Below, piece by piece: positions 34,854 through 44,312 of a stretch of 64,000 bases of DNA (positions are counted from its first letter, which is position 1; each line of letters starts with the position of its first letter). The position numbers and the translations under genes were made by a program. The notes beneath the pieces were generated by a model. It did no database searches. It saw only the letters and a program-made list of their open reading frames with translations, and was not told where the DNA came from. Where the stretch lies: assembly GCA_016192135.1 (NCBI GenBank), contig JACPUR010000001.1, positions 310,001 through 374,000 on the forward strand, in the 5' to 3' direction. Origin of the DNA: Candidatus Tectomicrobia bacterium (GTDB taxonomy: Bacteria > UBA8248).

Positions 34854-36222
34854 CCGGGAGCGCCTCCTGGTGGTCGACGACGAAGAGAACATTCGCCTTT
34901 TTCTTCGGAAGCTCCTTTCCTCGGAAGGCTATGAAGTGGAAGTCGCGGCGTCCGGCGAAGAGGCGGTGAGCGTTTCGTCGGGAAATCCCTTCGACCTGTT
35001 TATCCTCGATCTGTTCCTCCCCGGCCAGGATGGGCTCGCGACCCTACGGAGACTCCGGAGAGGGTCCCCCGACGCGCCCTGCATCATCATCACGGCGCAC
35101 GGCACCATCCCCTCGGCGGTGGACGCGATCAAGTCGGGCGCCGAGGAATATGTCACCAAGCCGTTCCGGGCGGAGGAGATTCTGCATGCGGTTTCCCGCG
35201 CGCTGGAGCGGATACGGCTCTCGCGCGAGGTCGCCCGGCTCCGCAGGGAGCTGGAAGACCGGTATGGCATCGGCGGCTTCATCGGAAAGAGCGTTCGGAT
35301 CGCCGAGATGCTGCGGCAGGTGGAGCGGGTCGCCGCCTCCGTCGCGCCCGTGCTCATCTACGGAGAGAGCGGAACGGGAAAGGAGCTTCTCGCGCGGGCC
35401 ATCCATTTCGCCAGCCCGCGCCGGAAAGCCCCCTTCGTGGTCATCGATTGCACGGCGATCCCGGAGAATATCCAGGAAAGCGAGTTGTTCGGGCACGCAA
35501 AGGGGGCCTTCACGGGCGCCGTCGCATTGAAGCGGGGCCTCCTCGAGGATGCGGACGGCGGCACCGTCTTCCTGGACGAGGTGGGGGACCTCATGCCCGC
35601 CACGCAAGGGAAGCTCTTGCGCGCGCTGCAGCAGGGGACGTTCCGCCGGGTGGGCGACAACCGCCCGATCACTGTCGACGTCCGCGTGGTTTCGGCCACG
35701 AACAAGGACCTGGCCGAGGAAATCCGCCATGGGCATTTCCGCGAGGATCTTTTCTATCGTCTCTCCGTCGTCCGCCTGGAGGTTCCTCCGTTGCGGGAGA
35801 GGAGAGAGGATATTCCGATTCTTGCGGAGCATTTCCTGGAGAGGGCGGCGAAGCGCGGAGCCTCCAGGCGGAGGATCACCCCCGAAGTCCTGAACGCCCT
35901 GCTCGCGTGGGATTGGCCCGGGAATGTGCGGGAACTGGAGAATGCGATTGAGCGGGCGTGTCTTTTGTCGCAGGGCGAGGCGCTCGCGCTGGAGGACTTG
36001 CCGCCGGAGGTGACCAAGGGAGCCGGGGAGCTGGAGTTGGGGGAGGGCTCCGGGCGGTATTCGTTGGCCCATGCCCTCGCCCGGATGAGCCGCGGGGTGG
36101 AGCGCCAGATGATTTCGCGGGCGCTTTCGGCCTGCAAGGGGAACCGGACGGAGGCCGCCCGGTCTCTCGGCGTCAGCCGCCGAACCCTTTTGTACAAGAT
36201 GAAACGGCTGCACATTAAGTGA
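34846..36222 (+). CDS. NtrC-family sigma-54-dependent response regulator
   Basis: The protein is 458 aa with a TTG start at 34846 that overlaps the kinase gene by eight bases. The receiver domain holds LLVVDDEENIR and the phospho-acceptor Asp in LFILDLFLPG. The AAA+ domain has Walker A GESGTGKE, the sigma-54-contacting GAFTGA, Walker B TVFLDEVGD and WPGNVRELENAIERA. The C-terminal Fis-type HTH (NRTEAARSLGVSRRTLLYKMK) binds upstream enhancers. It very likely activates the sigma-54 promoter at 31023 and hence its own operon. Confidence 0.93.
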   Translation: MNNRERLLVVDDEENIRLFLRKLLSSEGYEVEVAASGEEAVSVSSGNPFDLFILDLFLPGQDGLATLRRLRRGSPDAPCIIITAHGTIPSAVDAIKSGAEEYVTKPFRAEEILHAVSRALERIRLSREVARLRRELEDRYGIGGFIGKSVRIAEMLRQVERVAASVAPVLIYGESGTGKELLARAIHFASPRRKAPFVVIDCTAIPENIQESELFGHAKGAFTGAVALKRGLLEDADGGTVFLDEVGDLMPATQGKLLRALQQGTFRRVGDNRPITVDVRVVSATNKDLAEEIRHGHFREDLFYRLSVVRLEVPPLRERREDIPILAEHFLERAAKRGASRRRITPEVLNALLAWDWPGNVRELENAIERACLLSQGEALALEDLPPEVTKGAGELELGEGSGRYSLAHALARMSRGVERQMISRALSACKGNRTEAARSLGVSRRTLLYKMKRLHIK

Positions 36223-36645
36223 GCCGATGGCATGCGTTCCTCGCGGGCGCCGAAGGAGGCGCGCCGGCGTCCCGCCGCCCGAGGCGGGCCTTCCCCGCGA
36301 AAGGCCGCCCGCATCGGCCCTTCCCGAATGCGCATGGCGGGGGCCACCGCTTGATGGCGCCTGCGCGTTCGGCACTTTCGGTGCCCAAAGTTTATAAAAA
36401 CCTCTGTAAATCCGGCCCATTTCCAATTACGGGGGCAATGCCATGCAAAGCCGGTTTCGATTGCCTTGACAAGATGGAGGACAGTGGCGCATATATAAGA
36501 GTATAAGTTCTTGTAGTATTTTTTTGCAAACTCATGATGTCTCACCTTTCATTCGGTGAAAAATATAAGGACTACACGCCGCTGATTTCATTCGGGGAGG
36601 GCCGCGGCGGAGGAACGGACAGCGGCTCCGGGAATATGAGCCGCC
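36223..36645. other. Intergenic region with candidate sigma-70 promoter
   Basis: It contains an exact TTGACA at 36466-36471. The -10 region behind it is AT-rich (CATATATAAG, 36490-36499) but best matches sit at 18 to 20 bases, so the promoter is only plausible. A perfect dyad GGCAC-TTTCG-GTGCC lies at 36371-36385. GG-N10-GC spacing is met there by chance because the dyad is symmetrical. No credible gene. Confidence 0.5.
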
Positions 36646-38049
36646 ATGGACAGCGACAGCCGGTTTTCCCGGCGAGATGTGAGATCGCCTTTCGGGCGGA
36701 GGGTCGAGGCCGTGAGCTTGAACAGGGCGCGCCTGAAATGGCTGACCATTCTGGCTCCGATTGCATACATGCTCATTCTCTCCGTTTTCTTCCTCACCGA
36801 ACATACGCATACCAATAAGCAATGGCTCCACAACATCTCCATGACGCTGGGCCTGGGATTGATTGGGGTGGTGCCGTTTTCTCTTTTCGTGTTCCACCGT
36901 GTCCGGCTGCAAGAGGAGGAGCTCGTCCGCCGGAGCGAGGCGATGGCCGCGCTCGCGGCCATCGGGAAGGCGATCACGGGTTCCTTCGATCTCGAGGTGA
37001 ATCTTCGTTCCCTCCTCGAGAGGGCGAGGGCGCTCATGGACGGTGAGGTCGCCGTGCTTTGCCTCGTCAACGGCCGGAGCGCATTGGTCCCCAAGGTCCG
37101 CCTCGGTCCCCAGGAAATTTTCAGTGAGCACCCCACCGACAGCGATTCCCCCTCAGGCCGGATGGACTGCATTCCCGGCCACATGAGTTCCCTCGGGATT
37201 TCCAGGGAAGATTTGGCGTGCTTCGGAATCAAGGATGGAGCGGTCAGGACGCTCTTGAAGGCGCCCATGCTGAACGAGGGAAAGATCATAGGCGCGCTGT
37301 GCATCGCCAGGACGACGTACCGCCTTTTCTCCTCCATCGAGGAGGAGGTGTTGAACGACCTCGCCACTTTGGCCGCCATCGCGGTTGAGAATGCCAGGCT
37401 GCAGGAGCAGCTGAAGAGCATGGCGCTGATAGAGGAACGGCAGCGAATCGCCAGGGAGATGCACGATGGGCTGGCGCAGGATCTGGCCTACCTTCACACC
37501 AAATTCGCGCATCTCGAGCAAAAGATCGCTTCGAGGCAGATCGACGAGTCCCTGGCCGATCTCAAAGAGATGAAGCAGGTCGCCCGGGAGGCATACGAGG
37601 AGGTCCGCCAGGCCATCCACGGCTTCCGAAGCATGGTTCCCCGCGGGCACGGCCTGATCGCCGCCCTGACCGATCATCTCGATCAGATTGAGGAACGCTC
37701 GGGGATCTCCATGAAACTGGCGGTGGCGGACGACGCGGCTTTACGGTTCCGCCCTTGGGTGGAAATCCAGCTGTCCCGGATCATCCAGGAGGCCTTGGCG
37801 AACGTCCGCAAGCATTCTCAGGCCAAGCATGCCTGGGTGGCCTTTCATGCGGAAAATGAAGTCGCGAAGGTCATCATCCGGGATGATGGCATCGGCTTTG
37901 AGCTGGACGGACCGGCCCGTGTCCATGGGCGGTCTTTCGGATTGAAGATCATGAAGGAACGGGCGGAAGAAATCGGCGGGGATCTCTTCATCTCCTCCGA
38001 GCCGGGGCAGGGGACGACGGTTGAGGTGCAATTGCCCCTTGGCTCCTGA
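36646..38049 (+). CDS. GAF-containing sensor histidine kinase (NarX/LuxR-type, HisKA_3)
   Basis: The protein is 467 aa. Two TM helices lie at about 30-48 and 65-85 with a short periplasmic loop. A GAF-like domain covers about 100-255 (LRSLLERARALMDGEVAVLCL; LNEGKIIGALCIARTT). The HisKA_3 box is ERQRIAREMHDGLAQDLAYL. The ATPase domain has HRFS-like variants with DDGIGFEL and GRSFGLKIMKERAEEIGG. Kinases of this type partner NarL-family regulators; the regulator gene follows after nine bases. The small periplasmic loop suggests sensing through the membrane or GAF domain. Confidence 0.9.
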   Translation: MDSDSRFSRRDVRSPFGRRVEAVSLNRARLKWLTILAPIAYMLILSVFFLTEHTHTNKQWLHNISMTLGLGLIGVVPFSLFVFHRVRLQEEELVRRSEAMAALAAIGKAITGSFDLEVNLRSLLERARALMDGEVAVLCLVNGRSALVPKVRLGPQEIFSEHPTDSDSPSGRMDCIPGHMSSLGISREDLACFGIKDGAVRTLLKAPMLNEGKIIGALCIARTTYRLFSSIEEEVLNDLATLAAIAVENARLQEQLKSMALIEERQRIAREMHDGLAQDLAYLHTKFAHLEQKIASRQIDESLADLKEMKQVAREAYEEVRQAIHGFRSMVPRGHGLIAALTDHLDQIEERSGISMKLAVADDAALRFRPWVEIQLSRIIQEALANVRKHSQAKHAWVAFHAENEVAKVIIRDDGIGFELDGPARVHGRSFGLKIMKERAEEIGGDLFISSEPGQGTTVEVQLPLGS

Positions 38050-38058
38050 GAGGCATCC

Positions 38059-38730
38059 ATGGATTCCATCAGGCTGCTTTTGGCCGATGATCACGTCCTC
38101 TTCAGGCAAGGATTGGCCCGCATGCTGCGGGAAGAACAGGGCTTCGACATTGTGGGGGAGGCCAGGGATGGGAGGGAGGCGATAGAGAAGGCGAGGGAGC
38201 TTATGCCGGACCTGATCTTGATGGACGTGTCCATGCCCCATATGAACGGCATCGAGGCCACCCGCCGGATCAAGGAAGAGCTGCCCTACGTGAAGATTGT
38301 GATGTTGTCCGCCTCGGATGAGGATTCGGACCTTTTCGAGGCCGTCAAGAACGGCGCCCAAGGATATCTTCTGAAGGACATGGAGCCCGGGGAGCTATTC
38401 GACATGGTGCGCGGCAGCTTTCGGGGGGAAGCGCCCATCTCCCGGAGAACCGCGAGGAAGATTCTCGGCGAATTGAGCCGTCATCCCCTGCCCCCCCGGG
38501 GGGGACACCCGTTTCAAGAAAAACTGAGCCCCAGGGAGCAGGAGGTCCTCGAGCACCTGACGAAGGGCCAGACCAACAAAGAAATCGCCTCCTCCCTCGG
38601 CATCAGCGAGAACACGGTGAAGAATCACCTGAAGAACATCCTGGAGAAACTCCACCTGAAGAACCGCGTCGAGGCGGCCGCTTACGCCTTCCGGGAGGGC
38701 CTGGCCGACGAACAAAAGCACAAGGCTTGA
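38059..38730 (+). CDS. NarL/FixJ-family response regulator
   Basis: The protein is 223 aa. The receiver begins [19 protein letters not shown], with the phospho-acceptor Asp in [13 protein letters not shown] and conserved Lys in GAQGYLLKD. The C-terminal LuxR-type HTH is [20 protein letters not shown] followed by [20 protein letters not shown]. It is the direct partner of the upstream kinase. The terminator at 38876 and the respiratory operon at 39030 lie downstream, so that operon is a reasonable target. Confidence 0.94.
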   Translation: MDSIRLLLADDHVLFRQGLARMLREEQGFDIVGEARDGREAIEKARELMPDLILMDVSMPHMNGIEATRRIKEELPYVKIVMLSASDEDSDLFEAVKNGAQGYLLKDMEPGELFDMVRGSFRGEAPISRRTARKILGELSRHPLPPRGGHPFQEKLSPREQEVLEHLTKGQTNKEIASSLGISENTVKNHLKNILEKLHLKNRVEAAAYAFREGLADEQKHKA

Positions 38731-38875
38731 AAGGCGCGGCGATGGCTGCCTGATCGCGGTCCGGAAAATCGCGGGATCTCTAACCCCGCGATGCCGCTTT
38801 CCCGCTTCTCGAAGGTAAATCCCCCCGCGTCCTAACCCACTGTTCTTAAAAGAAAAATCAACGCGCTGGCCCGAT

Positions 38876-38902
38876 AGGGCTATCCGGCGGATAGCCCTTT
38901 TT
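38876..38902 (+). terminator. Rho-independent terminator after the NarL-type regulator gene
   Basis: A ten-base stem, AGGGCTATCC (38876-38885) with GGATAGCCCT (38889-38898), then TTTTTATCTTT. The U-run starts within the stem's last pair. It clearly separates the two-component genes from the respiratory operon at 39030. The remaining ~130 bp up to 39030 hold only an AT-rich CTAAATTATAG that could be a -10. Confidence 0.9.
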
Positions 38903-39029
38903 ATCTTTGCAAATGACCCTTCGGAGCCTTGGGAAAAGGGGGGGAAGTGCTAAATTATAGATAAACGGGTCTGATACTACACATTTCCGCTGTTGAAGAA
39001 GAGAAAAAGAGAAAGGGGCCTGGCCCGGG

Positions 39030-39530
39030 ATGAGAAGGGTGGCAAGCTGGTTCATCGTTGCCGTGGCCGTGATGAGCGGCGCGTACTGGCTCAACGCGGG
39101 CGCGCGCCCGGCGGTGGTCCAACCAATCGACTTCAGCCATCAAAAGCACCTCGCCATCAAGCTGCCCTGCGCCATGTGCCACAGGTTCTACGCGGCCCGC
39201 CAAAGCTCGGGCCGGCCCGGGGTCGCAATCTGCGCCATGTGCCATGCGGCGACGGCGCCCAAGAGTCCGGAGATGGTGAAGCTCCGCGGCTTCATCGACC
39301 AGAAGCGGGAAATCCCTTGGCAGCGGGTCTACAAGGTCCCGGAGCACGTCTTTTATTCGCACCGGACGCACGTGGTGGATGCGAAGGTGGAATGTGCCGT
39401 CTGCCACGGAGCGGTCGAGAAGCAAACGGCCGCCCTAACCGGCCCCCTCAAGCCGATCTCGATGGATGCGTGCATGAGCTGCCACCGGGATCGGAAGGTG
39501 ACGAACGACTGCAACGCGTGCCACAAGTGA
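39030..39530 (+). CDS. Pentahaem cytochrome c subunit (QrcA/ActA-like)
   Basis: The protein is 166 aa. An uncleaved or cleavable N-terminal helix (about 5-23) anchors or exports it. Five CxxCH sites lie at 47-51, 68-72, 122-126, 148-152 and 161-165. FSHQKH and YSHRTH, each before a haem site, are the distal-His motifs of class III (c3/c7) cytochromes. ActA of alternative complex III has five haems and QrcA six, so by number it is closer to ActA. It would take electrons from the quinol-oxidising core encoded next. Start ATG 39030; RBS GGGCCTGG is weak. Confidence 0.87.
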   Translation: MRRVASWFIVAVAVMSGAYWLNAGARPAVVQPIDFSHQKHLAIKLPCAMCHRFYAARQSSGRPGVAICAMCHAATAPKSPEMVKLRGFIDQKREIPWQRVYKVPEHVFYSHRTHVVDAKVECAVCHGAVEKQTAALTGPLKPISMDACMSCHRDRKVTNDCNACHK

Positions 39531-39537
39531 GGAATAT

Positions 39538-41967
39538 TTGAGACCCTTCAGCCGGAGAAACTTTCTCAAGATAGCGGGCGTCGCCGCCGCCGGGACGGCG
39601 GGAGTCGCCCTGGGCCGGGAGCGCGGGCCTCTTCCCGAAATCGGCGATCCGTGGCCGGACCGGGACGAGCGCTGGGCGGTTTCGGTCTGCCAGCTCTGCC
39701 CCGGCGGATGCGGGATTCGCGCCCGGGTGGTGGACGGGCGCGTGGTCAAGGTGGAGGGGAACCCCTTCCACCCCGTGAACCGGGGGCGTTTGTGCCCTCT
39801 CGGGCAGGCGGCTCCCCAGCTTCTCTATCATCCCGATCGGTTGCGAGTCCCCCTGGTGCGCGAAGGAGGGGGGGAGCTTCGTCCCATGCCGTGGGAGGGC
39901 GCCATCTCCCTGGTCGCGCGAAAGCTGAAAGAGTTGCGGGATCGGAGAGAAGCCCACACGGCGGTTTTTCTTTCGGGCTCCTGCCGCGGCCTGAGGGAGA
40001 AGTTCCTGCGGCGCTTCATGGCGGCCCTCGGCTCGCCGAACTATATCAGGGCCGGGAACATCTCCGCCGAGAATCCCGATCCGGCGCATGAGATGGCATG
40101 GGGAGCCGACCGCCCTCTCGCGCCGGATCTTTTCGCGGCCCGCTCCATCCTCTCCTTCGGCGCGCCCCTTCTCGAGGGCGGCCCGTCGCCCGTCTACCAG
40201 ATGCGCGCCTACGGCCGCCTTCGCCAGGGAGATGATCGCCCGAAGGGGGTCCTGATCCAGGTCGAGGCCAGGCGGTCGGCCACGGCCGAGCGGGCGGACA
40301 GATGGGTCACGGTCCGCCCGGGAACCGAGACGGCGTTCGCCCTGGGAATCGCCCACGCCCTCATTCTGGAGCATCTCTACGACGAAGATTTCGTGGAGCG
40401 CTACTGCGAGGGTTTCAACGACACGGCCGGGCCGGACGGCGCGGCCGTTCCCGGGTTCCGCGCCATCGTGCTGCGGGAGTTCACCCTGCCCCGCGTGAGC
40501 GAGGCCACGGGCGTCTCGCCGCAGACGATCCTGCACGTCGCGCGCACCTTCGCCAAGAATCAGCCGGGCGTGGCCGTCGGGCCCTCCGAGCTGGCGGCCG
40601 GGTCGCCCCGCCTGGGATTTCGGCTCGCCGTGGAATACTTGAACGCCCTCGTGGGCAACTTCGGCAAGGCGGGAGGAATGCTTCTCCAGGGAAAGCCGCC
40701 TCTCGGGGAATGGAAAGCTCCCAGGAGCGACGCGCTCACCAAGGAGTCGCTCGCCCAGCCCAGGATTGACGGGGCCGAGGAGGGCATCTACGCCCTCGCC
40801 GGCGATTCGAGCGAATCCCTGCCGGAGCGGATCCTCTCGGGCAGGCCCTATCCCGTGAAGGCCCTCCTCGTGGCGGGGCTCGATCCCCTCTTCGACCATC
40901 CCCGCGCCGGGGATTTCACGAAAGCCCTCGATCGCGTGCCTTTCGTGGTGAGCTTTTCCTCGATGCCCGATGCGGTGACCCGCAAGGCCCACGTGGTTCT
41001 GCCGGACGCGGTGTACCTTGAGCGCTGGGCCGAGGATTCCGTCGCCCACCTCGCCGGCTTCAACGCCGTGAGCCTGGGCCAGCCCGTGGTCCGCGGGAAC
41101 GACTCGCCGCCCGCGCTGGAGGACACCCTTCTCGCGGCAGCCAAGAAGATGGGCGGCTCGATGGCCGGAAGCTTCGAATGGAACACATTCGCCGACGCAA
41201 TCCTTGAGGCGGTGAATCCTCTCGCCGAGGCGGGCCGCGGATATGTCGCCTCCGATCCGGTCAAGGAACGGTTCCGGATGATCCTCACCCGCCAGGGGTA
41301 CTGGCAGCAGGAATTCAAGGACGCCGGCCAGTTCAAGGAGGCGCTCTTGAAAAGTGGCGCGTGGTGGGAACCGATGGGAGAAGGACAAGGCGCGGCTTCG
41401 TCGCCCGTCCATCCCGTGCGCAAATTCCAATTTTTCCCGGGCCGGCTTGACCGCCTCCTCTCGGGTTTCGAACCCCGGGCCCGGCGGGCGGCCGAGCCTC
41501 TCTTCGGCATGAAAACGACCGAGTCAAGGCTCCTCCCTGAAAACCCCCTTCCGGCGCAGCGGGCGAAAGGGGAATTCGAACTCATCCTGTTCCGCCCCTT
41601 GCCTCTGATCTCGGCCGTCTCGGCGGAGCTCCCCTGGATGCAGGAGCAGCTGGCCCCCCATGCGATGGGCAAGTGGGACAGCTGGGTGGAAATCCACCCG
41701 GACGACGCGGGACGCCTCGGGCTGCGGAACCACGACGAGGTCGAGCTGCATTCAAAGGCCGGGCGCCTTCGCACGAAAGTGCGCGTTTTCACGGGGATCA
41801 GGCCGGGGACCCTGGCCATGCCGGTCGGACTGGGCCGCGAGGAAGGCGGCCGGTGGGCGAAGGGCCGGGGAGCCGACCCGAGAAAGCTCGGCCGGATGGA
41901 GAAGGACCCGGTCTGGGGAATGGGCGTCTTCGACGCCGCGCCGGTTCGAATTCGACGGATTTCCTGA
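39538..41967 (+). CDS. Tat-exported molybdopterin-oxidoreductase-like subunit (QrcB/ActB-like)
   Basis: The protein is 809 aa with a TTG start at 39538 after GAGGA. It begins with a Tat signal (SRRNFLKIAG). The [4Fe-4S] motif is complete at Cys 51, 54, 58 and 86 (CxxCxxxC, then 27 residues to the last Cys). The rest follows the CISM family fold, including a C-terminal domain (WVEIHPDDAGRLGLRNHDEV). I see no Cys or Sec at the expected metal-ligand region (AGNISAENPDPAHEMAWG), which agrees with QrcB/ActB, where no molybdenum is bound and the subunit only relays electrons. Confidence 0.85.
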   Translation: MRPFSRRNFLKIAGVAAAGTAGVALGRERGPLPEIGDPWPDRDERWAVSVCQLCPGGCGIRARVVDGRVVKVEGNPFHPVNRGRLCPLGQAAPQLLYHPDRLRVPLVREGGGELRPMPWEGAISLVARKLKELRDRREAHTAVFLSGSCRGLREKFLRRFMAALGSPNYIRAGNISAENPDPAHEMAWGADRPLAPDLFAARSILSFGAPLLEGGPSPVYQMRAYGRLRQGDDRPKGVLIQVEARRSATAERADRWVTVRPGTETAFALGIAHALILEHLYDEDFVERYCEGFNDTAGPDGAAVPGFRAIVLREFTLPRVSEATGVSPQTILHVARTFAKNQPGVAVGPSELAAGSPRLGFRLAVEYLNALVGNFGKAGGMLLQGKPPLGEWKAPRSDALTKESLAQPRIDGAEEGIYALAGDSSESLPERILSGRPYPVKALLVAGLDPLFDHPRAGDFTKALDRVPFVVSFSSMPDAVTRKAHVVLPDAVYLERWAEDSVAHLAGFNAVSLGQPVVRGNDSPPALEDTLLAAAKKMGGSMAGSFEWNTFADAILEAVNPLAEAGRGYVASDPVKERFRMILTRQGYWQQEFKDAGQFKEALLKSGAWWEPMGEGQGAASSPVHPVRKFQFFPGRLDRLLSGFEPRARRAAEPLFGMKTTESRLLPENPLPAQRAKGEFELILFRPLPLISAVSAELPWMQEQLAPHAMGKWDSWVEIHPDDAGRLGLRNHDEVELHSKAGRLRTKVRVFTGIRPGTLAMPVGLGREEGGRWAKGRGADPRKLGRMEKDPVWGMGVFDAAPVRIRRIS

Positions 41968-41979
41968 GGATAAGTCTTC

Positions 41980-42669
41980 ATGGCGCGCTGGGGAATGGTC
42001 ATTGATTTGGACCGCTGCACGGGCTGCGGCGCCTGCACGGCCGCCTGCAAGGCGGAAAACAACATTCCTTTCGTGGGTCCTGAGGAGTCCGCCCGGGGCC
42101 GCGCCATCAATTGGATGGAAATGATCCCGATGGAAGAGCACGGCGAACACGGCGCGGAGGCGCCGATGATGCCGCGTCCGTGCATGCACTGCGACGACCC
42201 GCCTTGCACGAAAGTCTGCCCGGTCTACGCCACGTATTCGACCCCCGAGGGCATCGTGGCCCAGAATTTCGCGCGCTGCATCGGCTGCCGCTTCTGCATG
42301 GCCGCCTGCCCCTACACGGTCAAATTCTTCAATTGGTTCGAATACCGCGCAAACGGCACCCTCGGGAACCCCGACGTTTCGACGCGGCCCGCCGGAGTCG
42401 TCGAAAAATGCACCTTCTGCCATCACCGGCTCCAGCAGGCCCGGGAGCGCGCCCGGGCGGCCGGCCGCCCCTTCCGGGCCGGGGATTACGTCCCGGCTTG
42501 CGTGGAAACCTGCCCGTCGGAAGCCATCGAATTCGGGGATCTGGATGATCCCCGTTCGCGTGTCTCAAGGCTTCGGCGCAGCCCGCGGGCCCGGCCCCTG
42601 CTCCCCGAGCTCGGAACCAAGCCCAAAGTCGTCTATCTGGTGAGAGAGGAACGGCATGAGATCACGTGA
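41980..42669 (+). CDS. Four-cluster ferredoxin-like Fe-S subunit (QrcC/DmsB-like)
   Basis: The protein is 229 aa with 16 Cys arranged as four [4Fe-4S] sites: 13/16/19/23, 68/71/76/80, 100/103/106/110 and 144/147/174/178. This is the DmsB/PsrB/QrcC pattern of CISM complexes. It has no signal peptide of its own, so it should be carried through the Tat system with the molybdopterin-like subunit. It would pass electrons between the NrfD-like quinone site and the B subunit. In ActB the equivalent domain is fused; here it is separate, as in Qrc. Confidence 0.92.
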   Translation: MARWGMVIDLDRCTGCGACTAACKAENNIPFVGPEESARGRAINWMEMIPMEEHGEHGAEAPMMPRPCMHCDDPPCTKVCPVYATYSTPEGIVAQNFARCIGCRFCMAACPYTVKFFNWFEYRANGTLGNPDVSTRPAGVVEKCTFCHHRLQQARERARAAGRPFRAGDYVPACVETCPSEAIEFGDLDDPRSRVSRLRRSPRARPLLPELGTKPKVVYLVREERHEIT

Positions 42670-44029
42670 CGCCCTGGGCTCCGACGCTCATCTCCTCCGC
42701 CCGATCGAGGAAACGGGAAGGGGATTCTATGTCGCCGTGGGCTTCCTTCTCGCCGGAGTGGCCGCCGGCGCCGCCGCCTACTGGTTCCAGCTCACCCGCG
42801 GCCTGGGGGTGACCGGGCTGAATCAGCCCGTGAGCTGGGGCTTCTATGTGACCAATTTCGTCTTTTTCATCGGAATCAGCCATGCCGGCACGCTCATCTC
42901 CGCCATCCTCCGGATGAGCCAGGCCGAATGGCGCCGGCCCATCACCCGCATGGCCGAAGTGATCACTGTCATGGTCCTTTTCATCGGCGCGGGAAACATC
43001 CTTCTTGATCTCGGGCGCCCGGATCGCGCCTTGAACGTCCTCCTTTACGGGCGCTACCAGAGCCCGCTGCTCTGGGACGCGACGAGCATCTCCGCCTATC
43101 TGACCGCCAGCGTGTTCTACCTGTACCTGCCGCTCATACCCGACATCGCCATCCTGCGGGACCACTCCTCCAAATACCGCCTCTTCTACACGGTGCTCGC
43201 CCTCGGGTGGGCCGGCACAGAGGGGCAGATACGAATACTCAACCGGGCCGTCGCCATCATGGCGGTCTTGGTCATCCCCATCGCGGTGTCGGTGCACACG
43301 GTCGTTTCCTTCGTGTTCTCGATGACGCTCCAGCCGGGATGGCACAGCACGATCTTCGGTCCCTATTTCGTCGTCGGCGCCATCTTCAGCGGAATCGCCG
43401 CCCTCATCATCTTCATGGTCGTTTTCCGCCGCGTCTACCGGCTTGAGAACTACCTGCGCCACGTCCACTTCAACTACCTGGGCCTCCTGCTCATGACAAT
43501 GAGCTTCCTGTGGTTCTACTTCACCTTTGCCGAGTACATTACGGGGTTCTACGGAAACGAGCCCGAGGAGATGAAGGTCTTCTGGGTGAAGTTCACGGGC
43601 AATTACGCATTCTTCTTCTGGGCGATGGTGGCCTGCAATTTCGTCGTGCCGATGATCCTGCTGGGAATCCGCCGGTTCCGCACCATCCTGGGCATCCTCG
43701 TCGCCTCCATATTCGTGAGCGTCGGCATGTGGCTCGAGCGCTTCATCATCATCATTCCGACGCTCTCCCACCCGCGCCTTCCCTTGGATACGGTCGGTTA
43801 TATGCCGACCCTTGTCGAATGGGGCCTCATGGTGGGGTGCTTCTCCTTGTTCAGCCTTTTCTACCTGCTCTTCACGAAGATATTCCCCATCATCTCGATC
43901 TGGGAGATCAGGGAAGGACGGGAGGCCGGTCTCCGGGAAGTCGAAGAGCGCATTCGAAGCTACCTGCCGGAAGAAGGGGAGCCGGTGGCGGCCAGGCGCC
44001 TCATCGCAGAAGGAATCGAAAATGAATGA
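42656..44029 (+). CDS. NrfD-like membrane subunit (ActC/QrcD-like)
   Basis: The protein is 457 aa with about ten TM helices. Start ATG 42656 overlaps the Fe-S gene by 14 bases. NrfD/PsrC-family features include GFYVTNFVFFIGISHAGTLI, LLDLGRPDRALNVL, SPLLWDATSIS, and VHTVVSFVFSMTLQPGWHS. Those are regions where ActC and QrcD hold the quinone site and the putative half-channel for protons. The subunit would oxidise or reduce menaquinone at the periplasmic side. It belongs to the long, ActC/QrcD-type NrfD proteins, not to the shorter NrfD. Confidence 0.92.
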   Translation: MRSRDALGSDAHLLRPIEETGRGFYVAVGFLLAGVAAGAAAYWFQLTRGLGVTGLNQPVSWGFYVTNFVFFIGISHAGTLISAILRMSQAEWRRPITRMAEVITVMVLFIGAGNILLDLGRPDRALNVLLYGRYQSPLLWDATSISAYLTASVFYLYLPLIPDIAILRDHSSKYRLFYTVLALGWAGTEGQIRILNRAVAIMAVLVIPIAVSVHTVVSFVFSMTLQPGWHSTIFGPYFVVGAIFSGIAALIIFMVVFRRVYRLENYLRHVHFNYLGLLLMTMSFLWFYFTFAEYITGFYGNEPEEMKVFWVKFTGNYAFFFWAMVACNFVVPMILLGIRRFRTILGILVASIFVSVGMWLERFIIIIPTLSHPRLPLDTVGYMPTLVEWGLMVGCFSLFSLFYLLFTKIFPIISIWEIREGREAGLREVEERIRSYLPEEGEPVAARRLIAEGIENE

Positions 44030-44312
44030 GGAGACGCCGGAAGCGGGAAAGGTCTGGATGATTCAGCTGGGAATCCTCGCTCTGTTCTGGGTGTTCGTCA
44101 TCGGCATCATCGCCTGGATCGTCAGGCTCATCCGGATATCGCTCCAGCTGCGGGATATCCCTTCCGCCTCCATCGGAATCTCGCTGGTCGCCATCCCCGT
44201 CTTTATCCTGCTGCTGAGCCTCGCCAACTACGTGTTTTGGGGACTGCGTTCGGCCGCCTCGCAAGGGGAGCGGTCTGCCCATGCAGGGAAAGGAGGCATC
44301 GATGAACGCTAA
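44022..44312 (+). CDS. Small two-helix membrane protein of the respiratory operon
   Basis: The protein is 96 aa from ATG 44022, overlapping the NrfD-like stop by eight bases. Helices at about 15-37 (IQLGILALFWVFVIGIIAWI) and 50-72 (SLVAIPVFILLLSLANYVFW) are separated by a polar loop. Its C-terminus is basic. It overlaps the next gene by 11 bases, so translation of all three is coupled. It may be an accessory subunit comparable in place to the small ActD-F type proteins. I recognise no family. Confidence 0.7.
   Translation: MNEETPEAGKVWMIQLGILALFWVFVIGIIAWIVRLIRISLQLRDIPSASIGISLVAIPVFILLLSLANYVFWGLRSAASQGERSAHAGKGGIDER

Noticed and set aside
36371-36385. Sigma-54-like element (GG-N10-GC) before the GAF kinase gene
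   Set aside because: The sequence is a symmetrical dyad GGCAC-TTTCG-GTGCC, so the spacing arises by symmetry. The -12 side lacks the TTGC core. The partner is a NarL-type regulator, not an NtrC type.
39538-41967. Active molybdenum enzyme such as polysulfide or formate reductase
   Set aside because: No Cys, Sec or obvious Ser ligand at the expected position, and the adjacent pentahaem and long NrfD genes match electron-relay B subunits of Qrc/ACIII.
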